NCBI GenBank assembly: GCA_016713405.1
Contig: JADJPF010000001.1
Location: forward strand, 62,001 to 126,000
Origin: Blastocatellia bacterium
GTDB lineage: Bacteria > Acidobacteriota > Blastocatellia > Chloracidobacteriales > JADJPF01
Direction: 5' to 3'
Length of the DNA: 64,000 bases
The notes under the pieces: generated by a model
Told to the model about the DNA's origin: nothing
What the model saw: the letters and a program-made list of their open reading frames with translations, nothing else
Databases searched by the model: none
Position numbers and translations under genes: made by a program
Part shown: positions 37,612 through 47,398 of the stretch, piece by piece
Layout: every line of letters begins with the position of its first letter
Numbering within the stretch: position 1 is the stretch's first letter

Positions 37612-39305
37612 TTATTTATTTTCCGATACCTGCCGGTTAGTGATAACAAGACCCTGAGATTTATTTAGCTCTTTAATAAAAAGTGTAAGAGGTTTAGCTT
37701 TTTTTCCTAGTAATTCCCAAGAAACTTCTACTGATTGATGAGGTTTTAATGAAAAAACATAAACTTTCTTTGTCTGTTTATTAGGATAATCCCAAAAAAT
37801 TTCTGCCCCTTCTATGCCATTAACTTTTAAGTTAACTATTTTTGATTCTACTTCTACAAAAAGAAAAATGTCTTCCCACTCAAGTTTTACAGGTGTTTGA
37901 CCAACAGGTAAATCTATTTGTTTTAGCAAAATGTCTGTGCCTAGTAATGGTTTTTCCTTTAATTTAGCAGAAAGAAAAACTTTTCCTGGTGAGATAAAAG
38001 GAAAATAATACACATTGCTATCTACTCTATTTAAAGGGTTTATTTGGTTATTAAGTAAAAGCTCTACTTCGTCTTTTCTATCAGTAGTAACAATTAACTG
38101 TGCATCTCGTTTACTAAGCATTACTTCTATGGTTTGACCCGCTAATAAATCAAATTCTTTTGGGTTAACATCTAAAGGATAAAAATTATTGCCTAAAGCT
38201 TGAAATATTCCTTCACTCAAAACATGCTGAGGAGGTAAATTTTTAAGCACTATTCTTTCATTACTAATTTGTGATGTAGCTAGTAACTTTTATTAATTAA
38301 AATATCTACATTAGGGCGATCTCCTTGGATTATAAATGTAGCATCATTCCAACCTATTGATTCTTTTACTATTTGATCTGCAAGTAATATGACTTCTTTA
38401 TTTATTATTTGTGAGCCAGATTTTATTTATAAGTTGGTTTTTCCTGCTAGCATTGGAGGAAAAGCTAGTTCTGATTGGGCTTTTTCTGAAACTAAAGTTA
38501 CTCCATTAACAGTAATTTCTACAGCAGGACGATCCACACTTACTTGTAACAAAGCATCTTTTCTAGCTAAGTTAATTGCATAGGTTTTATTTGCTTCAAC
38601 AAGCAGTTCTTTAGGCTCAACTTCTAGCAAATATTTATTTCCTTGATGGTCAGTTGCTACACCAGAGATTTTTTTTAAGCCTGGCGAAACATTACTTAAG
38701 CTAATAATTTGGCCTGCACTGTTAGAAGTTGCCTCTAGTCGATTGTTGATATAAAGATCTACATTTGCACGATCAAACCTAACATCCAATGTTGCATCAT
38801 CCCAACCAATATTAATAGAGTTATTAGTTTTATTTGAAATATCAATCAATTTAACTAAGTCTTTTTTTCCTGATAATTTAGCAACTAAAGTTGCTGGCCC
38901 AAATTTCAAGTTATTAAAAGTTAATTTTTCCCCTACATATTTTGATATTTGCGACGAATAGCCTATTAATTCAACTGAAATACCAGCACGATCTGTAATA
39001 ACTGTTAATTCTGCATCTGCATTACCTATTTCTACAATTGTGACTAAACCTGTTTTTACTACTACAGGCTTATTTTCTACCTTGCCATTTTCACGCCAAG
39101 AAATGCTATTTCTTCCCTCTTTTAAGCACATAACCACAGTATTTTGATCAATACGAGATTGATTTTTAGGAGAAGTAATTTCTATTGTAGGGTTATTAAG
39201 TTTAATTACTAGTGTGCCATAGTCTTTAATTTGAGCAAAGACATTACTAGCAAAGCAAAGCAGGAAATAAAACAATAAAACAATATTAAGTAAGTATTTA
39301 TACAT
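37612..39305 (-). pseudogene. Secreted PEGA-like repeat protein (one stop and one frameshift)
   Basis: A signal peptide (MYKYLLNIVLLFYFLLCFASNVFAQ region) is followed by repeated beta units of about 70-90 residues with patterns such as DATLDVRFDRANVDLYINN and ALLQVSVDRPAVEITVNG, related to PEGA domains. The frame is interrupted by TAA at 38427-38429; the same frame continues as IKSGSQIINKEVILLADQ, so this is a nonsense codon. A second break is repaired by one extra T at 38288-38291. The start at 39305 is chosen for the signal peptide; upstream codons overlap the kinase. It lies 16 bp after the kinase-FGE gene, so the two form an operon. Confidence 0.65.
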
Positions 39306-39321
39306 GATAATTATTAGGTTT

Positions 39322-41139
39322 TTATTTAGGTAAAAAATCTTGTGCGCAGCGAAAACCAATTGTCCTAAGTATTTCTTTTTGTCTTTGGCTGCTATTTAGC
39401 TGACCTAGCCAAAATCGGCGCGTAGTTAGTATATAACTTGCTGTGTCATGATAGCTACCGCCGCGAAAAATCTTTTCTATATCTGGACAATCATTATTTT
39501 CTGATGGTTTTACAGTGTTTTTTTGATAACAATTTGTAGTCCATTCAGCTACGTTTCCAGCTAAGTCTAAGATACCAAAAGGACTTTTTCCAGTTGTATA
39601 GCTCCCAATTTTGTTAGGGCGATTTCTGCCTGTTTCTTGAGAGTTAGCATGTCGGTAAATTTCTTTAGCCTGATCCCCCCAAGGATATAAATATTTAACT
39701 GTTCCGCTATTGTCGCCCCGTGCAGCATATTCCCATTCTGCTTCTGTTGGCAAGCGTTTCCCTAACCATTTAGCATAAGCTTCAGCTTCACTAAATGTAA
39801 CATTGGTAATAGGATAATCTGATTCTTCTTCTTTAAATGTCCAGCTTTCCCAGCGTTTTAGTAATGGATTATTAGCATTTGCCTTAAGAAAAGCTTGAAA
39901 CTGCTGATTAGTAACTTCCATTACATCTAAATAAAAAGCACTAACAGACACTTCCCTTTCAGGTCTTTCATAAACATCAGAAATTGCTAAATTGTCAGTT
40001 CCCATTAGAAATCTTCCTGAAGGAATTAAAATCATACCTGGCGGCAAATAAGCAGTTATTAAATCTTTTGGTGGTACTGCTGCCATCCAATTAGCAGGCT
40101 TAATATTAATTACTGGATAATCATTAAGGTAAATATAAGTAGCTGTAGATAGCAAGCTTATGATTAATATTATAGCTAGAGCAATTTTATTAATTAGTGG
40201 GCTAGCTACTTTTTTTTCTGGAAAACTTGTAGTTTTTTGACTAGCCGACAAGTCAAGCACATTGTTAAAAATGTCTATTTTTTCACTAGTTGCAAGCATT
40301 AAAGCTTTTTTCATTTCTAAAGCAGAATTGTAACGATCTGCAATATTTTTACTTAAAGCTTTGGAAATAATATTTTTTATTTCTTTAGGAATATTTTCAG
40401 GAAATTCAATTGGCACAGCCTTTTTTAAGTCGCAGATTTCTCGCATAAGTAACGTTGGACTAGGCCATTTAACACGGCTATAAAGTTGCTGTGTTGTCAC
40501 TAGTTCATAAAAGATTGCTCCACAAGCCCAAATGTCTATTGCCTGGCTTACCTGGCCCTCTAACGCTTCGGGTGACATATATTCTATTGCGCCAATTGGA
40601 TTTTCAGTAATTCGCTCGCTATCAACCCAACTTGAAATAGCAAAATCAGCAATTAAAGGCTCAGCTTTTTCTTTAAGCAAAATATTTGCTGGTTTTAAGT
40701 CTCGATGAACTAAATCTTGTCCAGATAAATTTTTTTTCTGATGAATACTCTCTAAACCGGAAATTATTTTTAGCATTAATTCTTGAGTCTCTTTATAAGA
40801 AAGATTTTCTTTACTTGCACGAATATTTTCTAGCAAATCAGCTAATGTTCCATACTTAGCCCAGTTGCTAACAATTACTCCTAAAGTATCATCAAAAGCA
40901 GTAAAGGCTTGAAAACCAAAATGAACATAAATGTCTTGTTTTAAGTTAAATTGCTGCATTACCTCCCATTCGTTAGCAAAATCTTGTTTACGTTTTGGAT
41001 GAGAAAGATTAAAAATTTTTAGTACAAAGTAGTCATCTGTTTTCAACAATTTAGCTCGCCATACTTTAGCAGAAAGTCCTGCTCCAAGTTCTTCTACAAG
41101 CTCATATTGGTTATTGATGACCTGACCTTTTACTAACAT
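39322..41139 (-). CDS. Ser/Thr kinase fused to a sulfatase-modifying-factor (FGE-like) domain
   Basis: 605 residues. The kinase domain occupies about 10-285: Gly loop ELGAGLSAKVW, Lys in FVLKIF (41), HRDLKPAN from 145, and DFA in place of DFG at 165-167. One membrane helix follows (about 318-340, IALAIILIISLLSTATYIYL), placing the C-terminal domain outside. This domain (about 365-603) is FGE-sulfatase-like: MILIPSGRFLMGTD, VTNQQFQAFL, RLPTEAEWEYAARG, DLAGNVAEWT, FRGGSYHD and IGFRCA. Such domains in kinases usually serve as ligand-binding sensors rather than formylglycine-generating enzymes. The PEGA-like gene follows at 16 bp. Confidence 0.85.
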   Translation of the reverse strand: MLVKGQVINNQYELVEELGAGLSAKVWRAKLLKTDDYFVLKIFNLSHPKRKQDFANEWEVMQQFNLKQDIYVHFGFQAFTAFDDTLGVIVSNWAKYGTLADLLENIRASKENLSYKETQELMLKIISGLESIHQKKNLSGQDLVHRDLKPANILLKEKAEPLIADFAISSWVDSERITENPIGAIEYMSPEALEGQVSQAIDIWACGAIFYELVTTQQLYSRVKWPSPTLLMREICDLKKAVPIEFPENIPKEIKNIISKALSKNIADRYNSALEMKKALMLATSEKIDIFNNVLDLSASQKTTSFPEKKVASPLINKIALAIILIISLLSTATYIYLNDYPVINIKPANWMAAVPPKDLITAYLPPGMILIPSGRFLMGTDNLAISDVYERPEREVSVSAFYLDVMEVTNQQFQAFLKANANNPLLKRWESWTFKEEESDYPITNVTFSEAEAYAKWLGKRLPTEAEWEYAARGDNSGTVKYLYPWGDQAKEIYRHANSQETGRNRPNKIGSYTTGKSPFGILDLAGNVAEWTTNCYQKNTVKPSENNDCPDIEKIFRGGSYHDTASYILTTRRFWLGQLNSSQRQKEILRTIGFRCAQDFLPK

Positions 41140-41193
41140 TTGTTAAACTCAATATTTTTTTTGATTCTAAGTACTCTGTAACTTAAATATTCT

Positions 41194-41240
41194 GATATTT
41201 TAATCTTAAGCCCCGCTGGGGCTTAAGATTTAAGAATATC
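41194..41240. repeat. GC-clamped hairpin in a repeat-like palindrome
   Basis: AATCTTAAGCCCC pairs with GGGGCTTAAGATT around GCT, and the pairing extends outward (GATATT with AATATC) past a small bulge. A sequence matching 24415-24433 lies just outside at 41246-41264. It is upstream of the kinase-FGE gene and might be a dispersed palindromic repeat. Confidence 0.55.
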
Positions 41241-41245
41241 AAAAA

Positions 41246-41264
41246 ACTTAGTTTACGTTGTACT
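41246..41264 (+). repeat. 19-bp dispersed repeat, copy 2
   Basis: ACTTAGTTTACGTTGTACT; the exact reverse complement is at 24415-24433, and a shorter variant is near 28690-28703. All are intergenic. Confidence 0.6.
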
Positions 41265-41293
41265 AAGTTGCCATATTTTAGGGAATAAAAAAA

Positions 41294-41321
41294 GATGCCG
41301 AGAAAATACTTTCTCGGCATC
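41294..41321 (-). terminator. Rho-independent terminator of the propeller gene
   Basis: GATGCCGAGAAA pairs with TTTCTCGGCATC around a 4-nt loop; on the minus strand a T6-7 tract follows directly. It lies 27 bp after the stop codon at 41348. Confidence 0.9.
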
Positions 41322-41347
41322 AGAAGTTTTTCTATCCAGAAAGAAAC

Positions 41348-42925
41348 TTACTTATTTTTCTTATTCTTCTTTTGCGTCTTAGCCGCAAAGTCTACAGAAT
41401 AAGCAAAGCCTTTAGGATCTTCTATCCAAAGGCGATAATCATATCTAGTATTAGCTTTTAGCGAAGTATCAATATAGTTTGCTTTACCATCAGCAGGGAC
41501 TTTAGCAATTTGCTTAAATTGAGAGCCTTCTTTTCTATTAATTTCAACCTTAAAACCTCTTAATTGCTCATTGTGGACACCAGGGAAGCCCCAAGTAAGT
41601 TCTATTGCATTAGGAGCAATGCCTTGACCAGCAGGGAAGCAAACCGGCCCAAGATTTATTGTTCCAACTCCACCACCTATAAGCCCACCAGCTAAAACAC
41701 TAGCAAAAATATTTGTAGATGAAAAAAGATTGTCTGTTGTAAGAGTCGTGGCCCTTGAAGAAAATGCTATCACAGCACCATTGGCATTAATAGCAGGAGA
41801 AAAACTATCTCCATCAGTAGCAAGATTGTTAGTGTCAAGGTTAGGAAGGCTAACTAAAGTTGCACTTTGCAAACCTTGTTGCAAATTAAATAAGTATATA
41901 TCACTAAAATTATTGGTGTCAGTTGCTGTAAACCTTTGACCTGTAGAAACTGCTAAAAGAGTACCATTTGCATTTAAGGCTATTGGACGAGCATTAGAGG
42001 TGGCAACAGAAATAGGCATTCTTGTCATATTTGGTGACCAAGAGGAATTACAAATATAGCAGTGCCAGAAACATAAGCTATGGTACTTCCATCAGAACTA
42101 ATAGTAAGAAATTGTGGGGAGCATTATTATTTAATGGTAGGTTTGGTATTGCACTAGCTGTATCTGTATTAGTGCTAGTATCCCTAATAAAAACGTTATT
42201 TCCAGATATAAAAGCAATAACAGAACCATTTTGACTAATAGAAGGTGAAGAGCAATTTGCTAAAGGCCCATTGCTATCTCTACTTATTAAAGTATTACCA
42301 CTACCATTAAAAAGATATATGCTAGATGGAGGGGGAATAAAAGTATCACTAGTAAGATCAGTAGCATTAGAAATGTAAACAACTGAATTTCCATCTCCAC
42401 TTATAACAGGAGAAAAACTGCTTCCATTAGCTGGATTTAATGAAGAATTAAAAGATCCACTAATTAAAGAAACTGCATTGTTGCCACGAACATTTAAGTA
42501 AATATTTGAGCCGCTAGAACCAGCAGTAGGATCTATTAAGTTGATAGATGATTGAAAAACTGCTCTTAAACCATCTGTACTTAAAGAAGTGGCTAATCCT
42601 TCACGCACGCTATCATCAAGATTAGCCCTACTTATGATCAGTCTATCTCCTGCGCTGATGTCACTTGAGACTGCGGGCTGAAGATCAGGAAATGTTGCTG
42701 TGTAAGTGATGAATTGACCATTTCCACTAACAGAAGGGTTTATACCACCGCTAAATGACGTAGAAGAATTAGGATTAGTATTTCCTCCGCTAATTAAAAC
42801 AATTGTATTTCCTTGTTGTTGGCCGTAGCAAACACCGACAAAAAGGTGGAAATTACACAGGATAAAATTGCAGCTTGAAAAATTTGGGAAAAACGGCGAA
42901 TTCTGGATAAAGATGTTTTCCTCAC
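41348..42925 (-). pseudogene. Secreted WD40-like propeller protein with C-terminal FN3 (three frameshifts)
   Basis: From a GTG at 42925 the frame gives a basic N terminus and a signal peptide (VISTFLSVFATA). One extra G at 42821-42822 joins it to QQQGNTIVLISGG. PD40/TolB-like propeller blades follow, with SFSPVISGDGNSVVYIS and SFSPAINANGAVIAFSS patterns. Further single additions at 42116-42119 and near 42037 restore APPQFLTISSDGSTIAYVSG and PLGSPNMTRM. The last 85 residues are an FN3 domain (ELTWGFPGVHNEQLRGFKV to YDYRLWIEDP) and a Lys-rich end. The three breaks within 1.6 kb could be real decay or locally poor sequence. Function unknown, probably surface-associated. Confidence 0.65.
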
Positions 42926-43117
42926 TATTTTTAATAATTTATTAATATAGAAATTATTTGAAAGAATGCTCTAACTCGAGATTTGTTAGAACTATAATTA
43001 AAGCTATTTTGACCTATTTGCCCAATTATATACAGATTGCTATCTGTAGCCAAACATTATTTTGCTAAGTGCCGCTACTCCATTAATTACATTAATTAAT
43101 AAAGCCTTTATTTAAGA

Positions 43118-45298
43118 TTAACTAAAAACTACTGCAAGAAATATTAAAACATTTAGCATAAATGAAAAAATGCCTATATATCGGCCTGCTAAAGCCCAAA
43201 CTCGGTAATCATAACCAATATTATGTTGATTAATTAGCTTTAATGCTTTTCCTCCAAGTATAAATGATATAGGCCCAGCGATCGCTCCAAAGCAAAATAA
43301 ACTTAGTACAGATAATGCAAAAGCGATCATTGCATTGGTTTTTATTTGTTGCAGAATGCTATCTAAAAATGCCTCTGATCCCATAGGCATTCGATTAATT
43401 ATTTGGTAAGGATGTTGATAAGGAGGCATTTTCTGCATGTTTTGAGCAGGGTTATATGAATTATCAAAGGGTGTCCTATTAGGTGAATTGCTAGGATCAT
43501 TTAATGGATCAGGATAATAAAGAGGACGCTGATTTTGTTGTGCTTGCTGTGGATTAACATAAGGCGCATAAGGGTTATTAAATGGCTGATTTGTGTTACT
43601 AGAATAATCAGGCGGTTGTGAGCTATTAACTTTGTTGCTTATTAAATTTGCTGTTAGGTATAAATCCCCGTTTTTGGATTCTCCTATTATAGGCATTCCT
43701 TTACCAGCTATAGGAATTAACGTTCCATTAGCAGTATTAGTAGGGACTTTAACCATAATATTTTTTCCATCTATGGTTAGAAAAGCTATTTCTCCGCCTA
43801 GTTGTTCATCCGTTATGTTAACAGTGCAGTAAAGATCATTTCCTTGTCTTTGGAAAAAATGATGCTGTCTAATAACAATATTGACATAGAGATCACCATT
43901 AGCCCCACCATCAAAACTAACTTCACCTTGACCCGTTAAACAAAGACGCTCACCATCTTTAACCCCTGGCTGAATATTTATATTAAATGTGTTTTCTATG
44001 TTGATCTTGCCTAGTCCCTTACAAGTACGGCACTTGCTAGAGCCGTCCATTATCATTTTACCTTGGCAACTTTGACAAAATTGGAGCCTAGGAATTTTAA
44101 TAGGCAGCGTTATCCCTCTAGCCGCGTCTTCAAGGCTTATTTGAGCATTAAAATTAAGATCGCTTCCTCGTTTTCCAACTTTAATTGGTGAAAGTTCTCC
44201 AGACATATCAACACGGGTAAGAGGTATTTCTTTATCTTCAATTGGATTTGTAGACCTAACCTGATTAGTTGATGTAGCTTGATGGTCAAGATTATTAATT
44301 GCACTAGCTGAAATTTGATTGGCTACCAAATTCTTAATATTTTCATCCATTGGCGAGGTTGTAGGCTTTTTTAACCCATCTGTCACTCTAGTTGGAGGAA
44401 TTTCTATATCTGTTGATGTTGTTGATAATGATTGATTTACTATTGACTCAAAGTCTGGTGTTGCATCAAAAGGCATTAAACAGGCTATTTCTAATTGTTT
44501 AGCTAGAGCAGCAACACTTGGATCAAAACTTGATTTTAACTCTGTAAAAAGCTGAGAGCCTCGCGGATTTTGAAAATCAGTTGATGAAAAAATCAAGTTA
44601 TCGCTTTTATGGTACTTTTGCCATAGATTTTGGTCTACCGCTAAGGCTCGTAAACTAAGATAAATTACTAATGCTGAAAAATCAGCTAACTTTTCATCAA
44701 AACTTTCTAAATTTCTTTGTGGATGTTGAAAGTGGCTATTTCCTAGCTCTAAGCTATTTTGACCTCGCAAAGAAGGGTTAAAAATGCTGTCATAATCAAC
44801 CAATAAAATTTGCTCTTGCTCATTAATAATAATGTTATTAGGCTCTAAATCACCGTGTGAAAGCCTATTGCCCCGCAAAGTATTAACTAACCCTCGCCAT
44901 TGAGCAGCTAAAATCATCAAAACTTTAGAGTTATTCAAGTTTTTGGCTATATAGTCATTTAACTTTGTACCTTGCGCCCAATCCATTTTTACAATAGGAA
45001 ACGTTTGCCCATTTATTTGTATCCCTTGAGCTAAATAATTGAAACTAACTAGGTTGGGAATCCAAATGCTTTTTAGATATTTACTTAAAGTTAAATATCG
45101 ATTTTCTAAATCTATGGTTTCTTTAAGAAAAAGGCGGACTGCCCAAGTTTTATTGTTGTTTTGCATCTGATAAACAAGTGCATTAGAGCCTTGAATTAAA
45201 CTTGAGCTTACTTTTGCTTTTTGTAGGTCAGGATCTAAAAAGCAAGAAGGTGTATTTATCGCATTTTGATAATCGGCTAATGTCGGCCAATTGGTCAC
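43118..45298 (-). CDS. Divergent protein-kinase-like domain fused to DnaJ zinc finger and C-terminal domains
   Basis: 726 residues. Residues about 30-290 form a kinase-like fold of the YegI-like group: beta-3 reads WAVRLF (Arg 55 in place of Lys), the catalytic loop is SHGDLEPNN (147-155) and the DFG site is VDYD (167-170), followed by ELGNSHFQHPQRN. A linker with two PLTRV/PPTRV motifs leads to a DnaJ-type segment: ISLEDAARGITLPI, a half zinc finger (Cys 408, 411, 423, 426) and two beta substrate-binding domains. No J domain is present. A Pro/Gln/Asn/Tyr-rich linker and a two-helix membrane module (650-726), like that of the 9.2-10.0 kb protein, end it. Confidence 0.8.
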   Translation of the reverse strand: MTNWPTLADYQNAINTPSCFLDPDLQKAKVSSSLIQGSNALVYQMQNNNKTWAVRLFLKETIDLENRYLTLSKYLKSIWIPNLVSFNYLAQGIQINGQTFPIVKMDWAQGTKLNDYIAKNLNNSKVLMILAAQWRGLVNTLRGNRLSHGDLEPNNIIINEQEQILLVDYDSIFNPSLRGQNSLELGNSHFQHPQRNLESFDEKLADFSALVIYLSLRALAVDQNLWQKYHKSDNLIFSSTDFQNPRGSQLFTELKSSFDPSVAALAKQLEIACLMPFDATPDFESIVNQSLSTTSTDIEIPPTRVTDGLKKPTTSPMDENIKNLVANQISASAINNLDHQATSTNQVRSTNPIEDKEIPLTRVDMSGELSPIKVGKRGSDLNFNAQISLEDAARGITLPIKIPRLQFCQSCQGKMIMDGSSKCRTCKGLGKINIENTFNINIQPGVKDGERLCLTGQGEVSFDGGANGDLYVNIVIRQHHFFQRQGNDLYCTVNITDEQLGGEIAFLTIDGKNIMVKVPTNTANGTLIPIAGKGMPIIGESKNGDLYLTANLISNKVNSSQPPDYSSNTNQPFNNPYAPYVNPQQAQQNQRPLYYPDPLNDPSNSPNRTPFDNSYNPAQNMQKMPPYQHPYQIINRMPMGSEAFLDSILQQIKTNAMIAFALSVLSLFCFGAIAGPISFILGGKALKLINQHNIGYDYRVWALAGRYIGIFSFMLNVLIFLAVVFS

Positions 45299-45492
45299 TT
45301 TAACTTCTCCATAACAAAAAGCATAATAAAATTAAAGCCAAACGATTTTGATTATACTAAAGCCTATAGCTTTTTGCAGCCTAGTTAAATGATGCAAATG
45401 TAGTGCAAATAGAGGTTTCTTTGTTAGCAATAAATTTTGTTATACTAGCAAAACTCATTAACTTAATTTAACTTAAGCTTTGATTTAACCCT

Positions 45493-46572
45493 ATGGAATT
45501 TTCAAAATATAATTTTGACCCACGTTTAGCTTATGCCCAAACTATTCCTTCTGACTGGTATTTTTCAGCAGAAATGTTAGCCGCAGAAAAACTTAAGATT
45601 TTTGCTAAGACTTGGCAATTAGTTGGAAGATTAGAACAAGTTGCAACACCAGGAAGTTACTTTACAGCCAGCCTAGCAGATGAACCTATTGTTGTAGTTA
45701 GAGACAAGGATAGTAAAATCCGAGCATTTTCTAATGTTTGTCGTCATCGTGCAGGAGCAGTTGCTAAGGCGGCAGGAAAAAGAAATTCTTTTCAATGTGG
45801 CTATCATGGCTGGACTTATAGCCTAACAGGTAAATTGCTACATTGCCCAGAGTTCGACGGCGTAGAGTGTTTTAATAAAGCAGATTATTCTTTACCAGAA
45901 TTTCAAGTTGAAATCTGGGGACAACTAATTTTTGTTAACCTAGATAAACATAGCCCTGGTTTAGCTACTTTTCTTGAAGATTTACCTAATTTATTTGCTT
46001 ATCACGATTTAGCAAGCTTAAAACTTGCTGCTCGTAAAGATTGGTATATAGATTGTAACTGGAAAGTCTATATTGACAACTATTTAGAGGGTTATCATAT
46101 ACCAATTGCTCATCCTGGGTTAAATAGGGAATTAGACTATGGAAAATACTTAGTTGAAACTAAAAGATATTATTCAATCCAACACTCTCCAATTAGAGAG
46201 TCCGCCGCACGTTTAGCCCAGGGTCAGGAAAATAACAGTCCTGCACAATATTTTTGGATTTTCCCTAATTTGCTACTTAATGTTTATCCTGATAATTACT
46301 CAACAAATTTGATTATTCCTCTTAGTCCAACAAAAACTTTAACCGTGTTTGAATGGTATTTTCGCAACCCTGAAAGCGAGGCAGTGCAAAAGGAAGTTGA
46401 ACGTGTAGTTAAATTTAGCGATGAAATTCAAGTCGAAGACATAGATATTTGTGAAACTGTACAACGTGGGCTAGCTTCTCAAACCTATAAACAAGGTCGT
46501 TATTCAGTAAAACGGGAAAATGGAGTTCATCATTTTCATTCATTGCTAGTAGAATACCTAGGGTTAAAGTAA
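45493..46572 (+). CDS. Rieske-type aromatic-ring-hydroxylating oxygenase alpha subunit-like protein
   Basis: 359 residues. The Rieske [2Fe-2S] ligands are Cys83-His85 in NVCRHRAGAV and Cys102-His105 in QCGYHGWTYS. The mononuclear iron site is in DNYLEGYHIPIAHPG (His 202 and 207), with the Asp ligand probably in the DEIQVEDIDICETV segment. The closest type is the choline-monooxygenase/carnitine-like branch of the family. No beta subunit or ferredoxin gene is adjacent; an FNR-type reductase with its own 2Fe-2S domain is encoded at 51.4 kb. Substrate unknown. Confidence 0.87.
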   Translation: MEFSKYNFDPRLAYAQTIPSDWYFSAEMLAAEKLKIFAKTWQLVGRLEQVATPGSYFTASLADEPIVVVRDKDSKIRAFSNVCRHRAGAVAKAAGKRNSFQCGYHGWTYSLTGKLLHCPEFDGVECFNKADYSLPEFQVEIWGQLIFVNLDKHSPGLATFLEDLPNLFAYHDLASLKLAARKDWYIDCNWKVYIDNYLEGYHIPIAHPGLNRELDYGKYLVETKRYYSIQHSPIRESAARLAQGQENNSPAQYFWIFPNLLLNVYPDNYSTNLIIPLSPTKTLTVFEWYFRNPESEAVQKEVERVVKFSDEIQVEDIDICETVQRGLASQTYKQGRYSVKRENGVHHFHSLLVEYLGLK

Positions 46573-46600
46573 GTCATTTTCTTTAATTAGAGGTGCTGTT

Positions 46601-47386
46601 ATGTTTGGGAAACTGTTGTCTGCTCTTTCGATAGGTTCAGCTAAGATTGATACACGTTTAGAAAAAACTAGTTACATGCCTGGGGAGCAAATGCGAGGGC
46701 AAACATTTGTTTTTGGTGGTGAGCGAACAGAAAAAATTGAAGATATTTCTATTAATACAAGCACTCGTATTTTTAAGAGGGTAAATAATGAAAAACGATA
46801 TTGGTATAGTATTTTTGCTAATTATCAAATTACTTCCTCTTTTTTACTTCAACCTAAAGAAACAAAAGTTTTTCCTTTTGTTATTACACTGCCTCTAAAT
46901 ACTCCATTAACTATGTTTGACCAACAAGTTTATGTTAATACTAGATTAAATGTTGCAATGGCTGGAGATCCTAAAGACACAGATACTATTGAAATTAGAC
47001 CTTTGCCAATAATGGAAGCAATTCTTTATGGAATGCAATACTTAGGGTTTTATTTAGTAGCAAATATATGTGAATACAGCCCACATTTTAAGCATAGTGG
47101 TGAATTTGTTCAAAAAATAAGATTTAACCCTACAAGCGGTATTTATAAAAATAAGCTTGAAAAAATAGATGTGATTTTTTTACCTAACCCACCATATCAT
47201 TTAGATGTAGTTTTAGAAGTTGATAAAGACATAAACGGTTTTCTTCATGAAATGATATTTTTTAGGTCAGATAGTCTTAGCACCTCTTTTCAAATCTCAG
47301 GAGCAGATTTACAAAAACCTGTAGAGTATTTTGCTGGCCTGATTACAAATGCCATAAATACAGTAATAAACGCTAGTCAAAAATAA
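46601..47386 (+). CDS. spo0M: Spo0M/SpoOM-like arrestin-fold protein
   Basis: 261 residues. The N terminus (SIGSAKIDTRLEKTSYMPGEQMRGQTFVFGG) and the PFVITLPLNTPLTMFDQQVYVNTRLNVA segment are typical of Spo0M, a sporulation-control protein in Bacillus with an arrestin-like beta-sandwich. Homologues occur in non-sporulating bacteria, where the role is unclear. It starts 28 bp after the Rieske gene on the same strand and converges with the hydrolase gene 12 bp away. Confidence 0.85.
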   Translation: MFGKLLSALSIGSAKIDTRLEKTSYMPGEQMRGQTFVFGGERTEKIEDISINTSTRIFKRVNNEKRYWYSIFANYQITSSFLLQPKETKVFPFVITLPLNTPLTMFDQQVYVNTRLNVAMAGDPKDTDTIEIRPLPIMEAILYGMQYLGFYLVANICEYSPHFKHSGEFVQKIRFNPTSGIYKNKLEKIDVIFLPNPPYHLDVVLEVDKDINGFLHEMIFFRSDSLSTSFQISGADLQKPVEYFAGLITNAINTVINASQK

Positions 47387-47398
47387 TTAAAATTTTAA

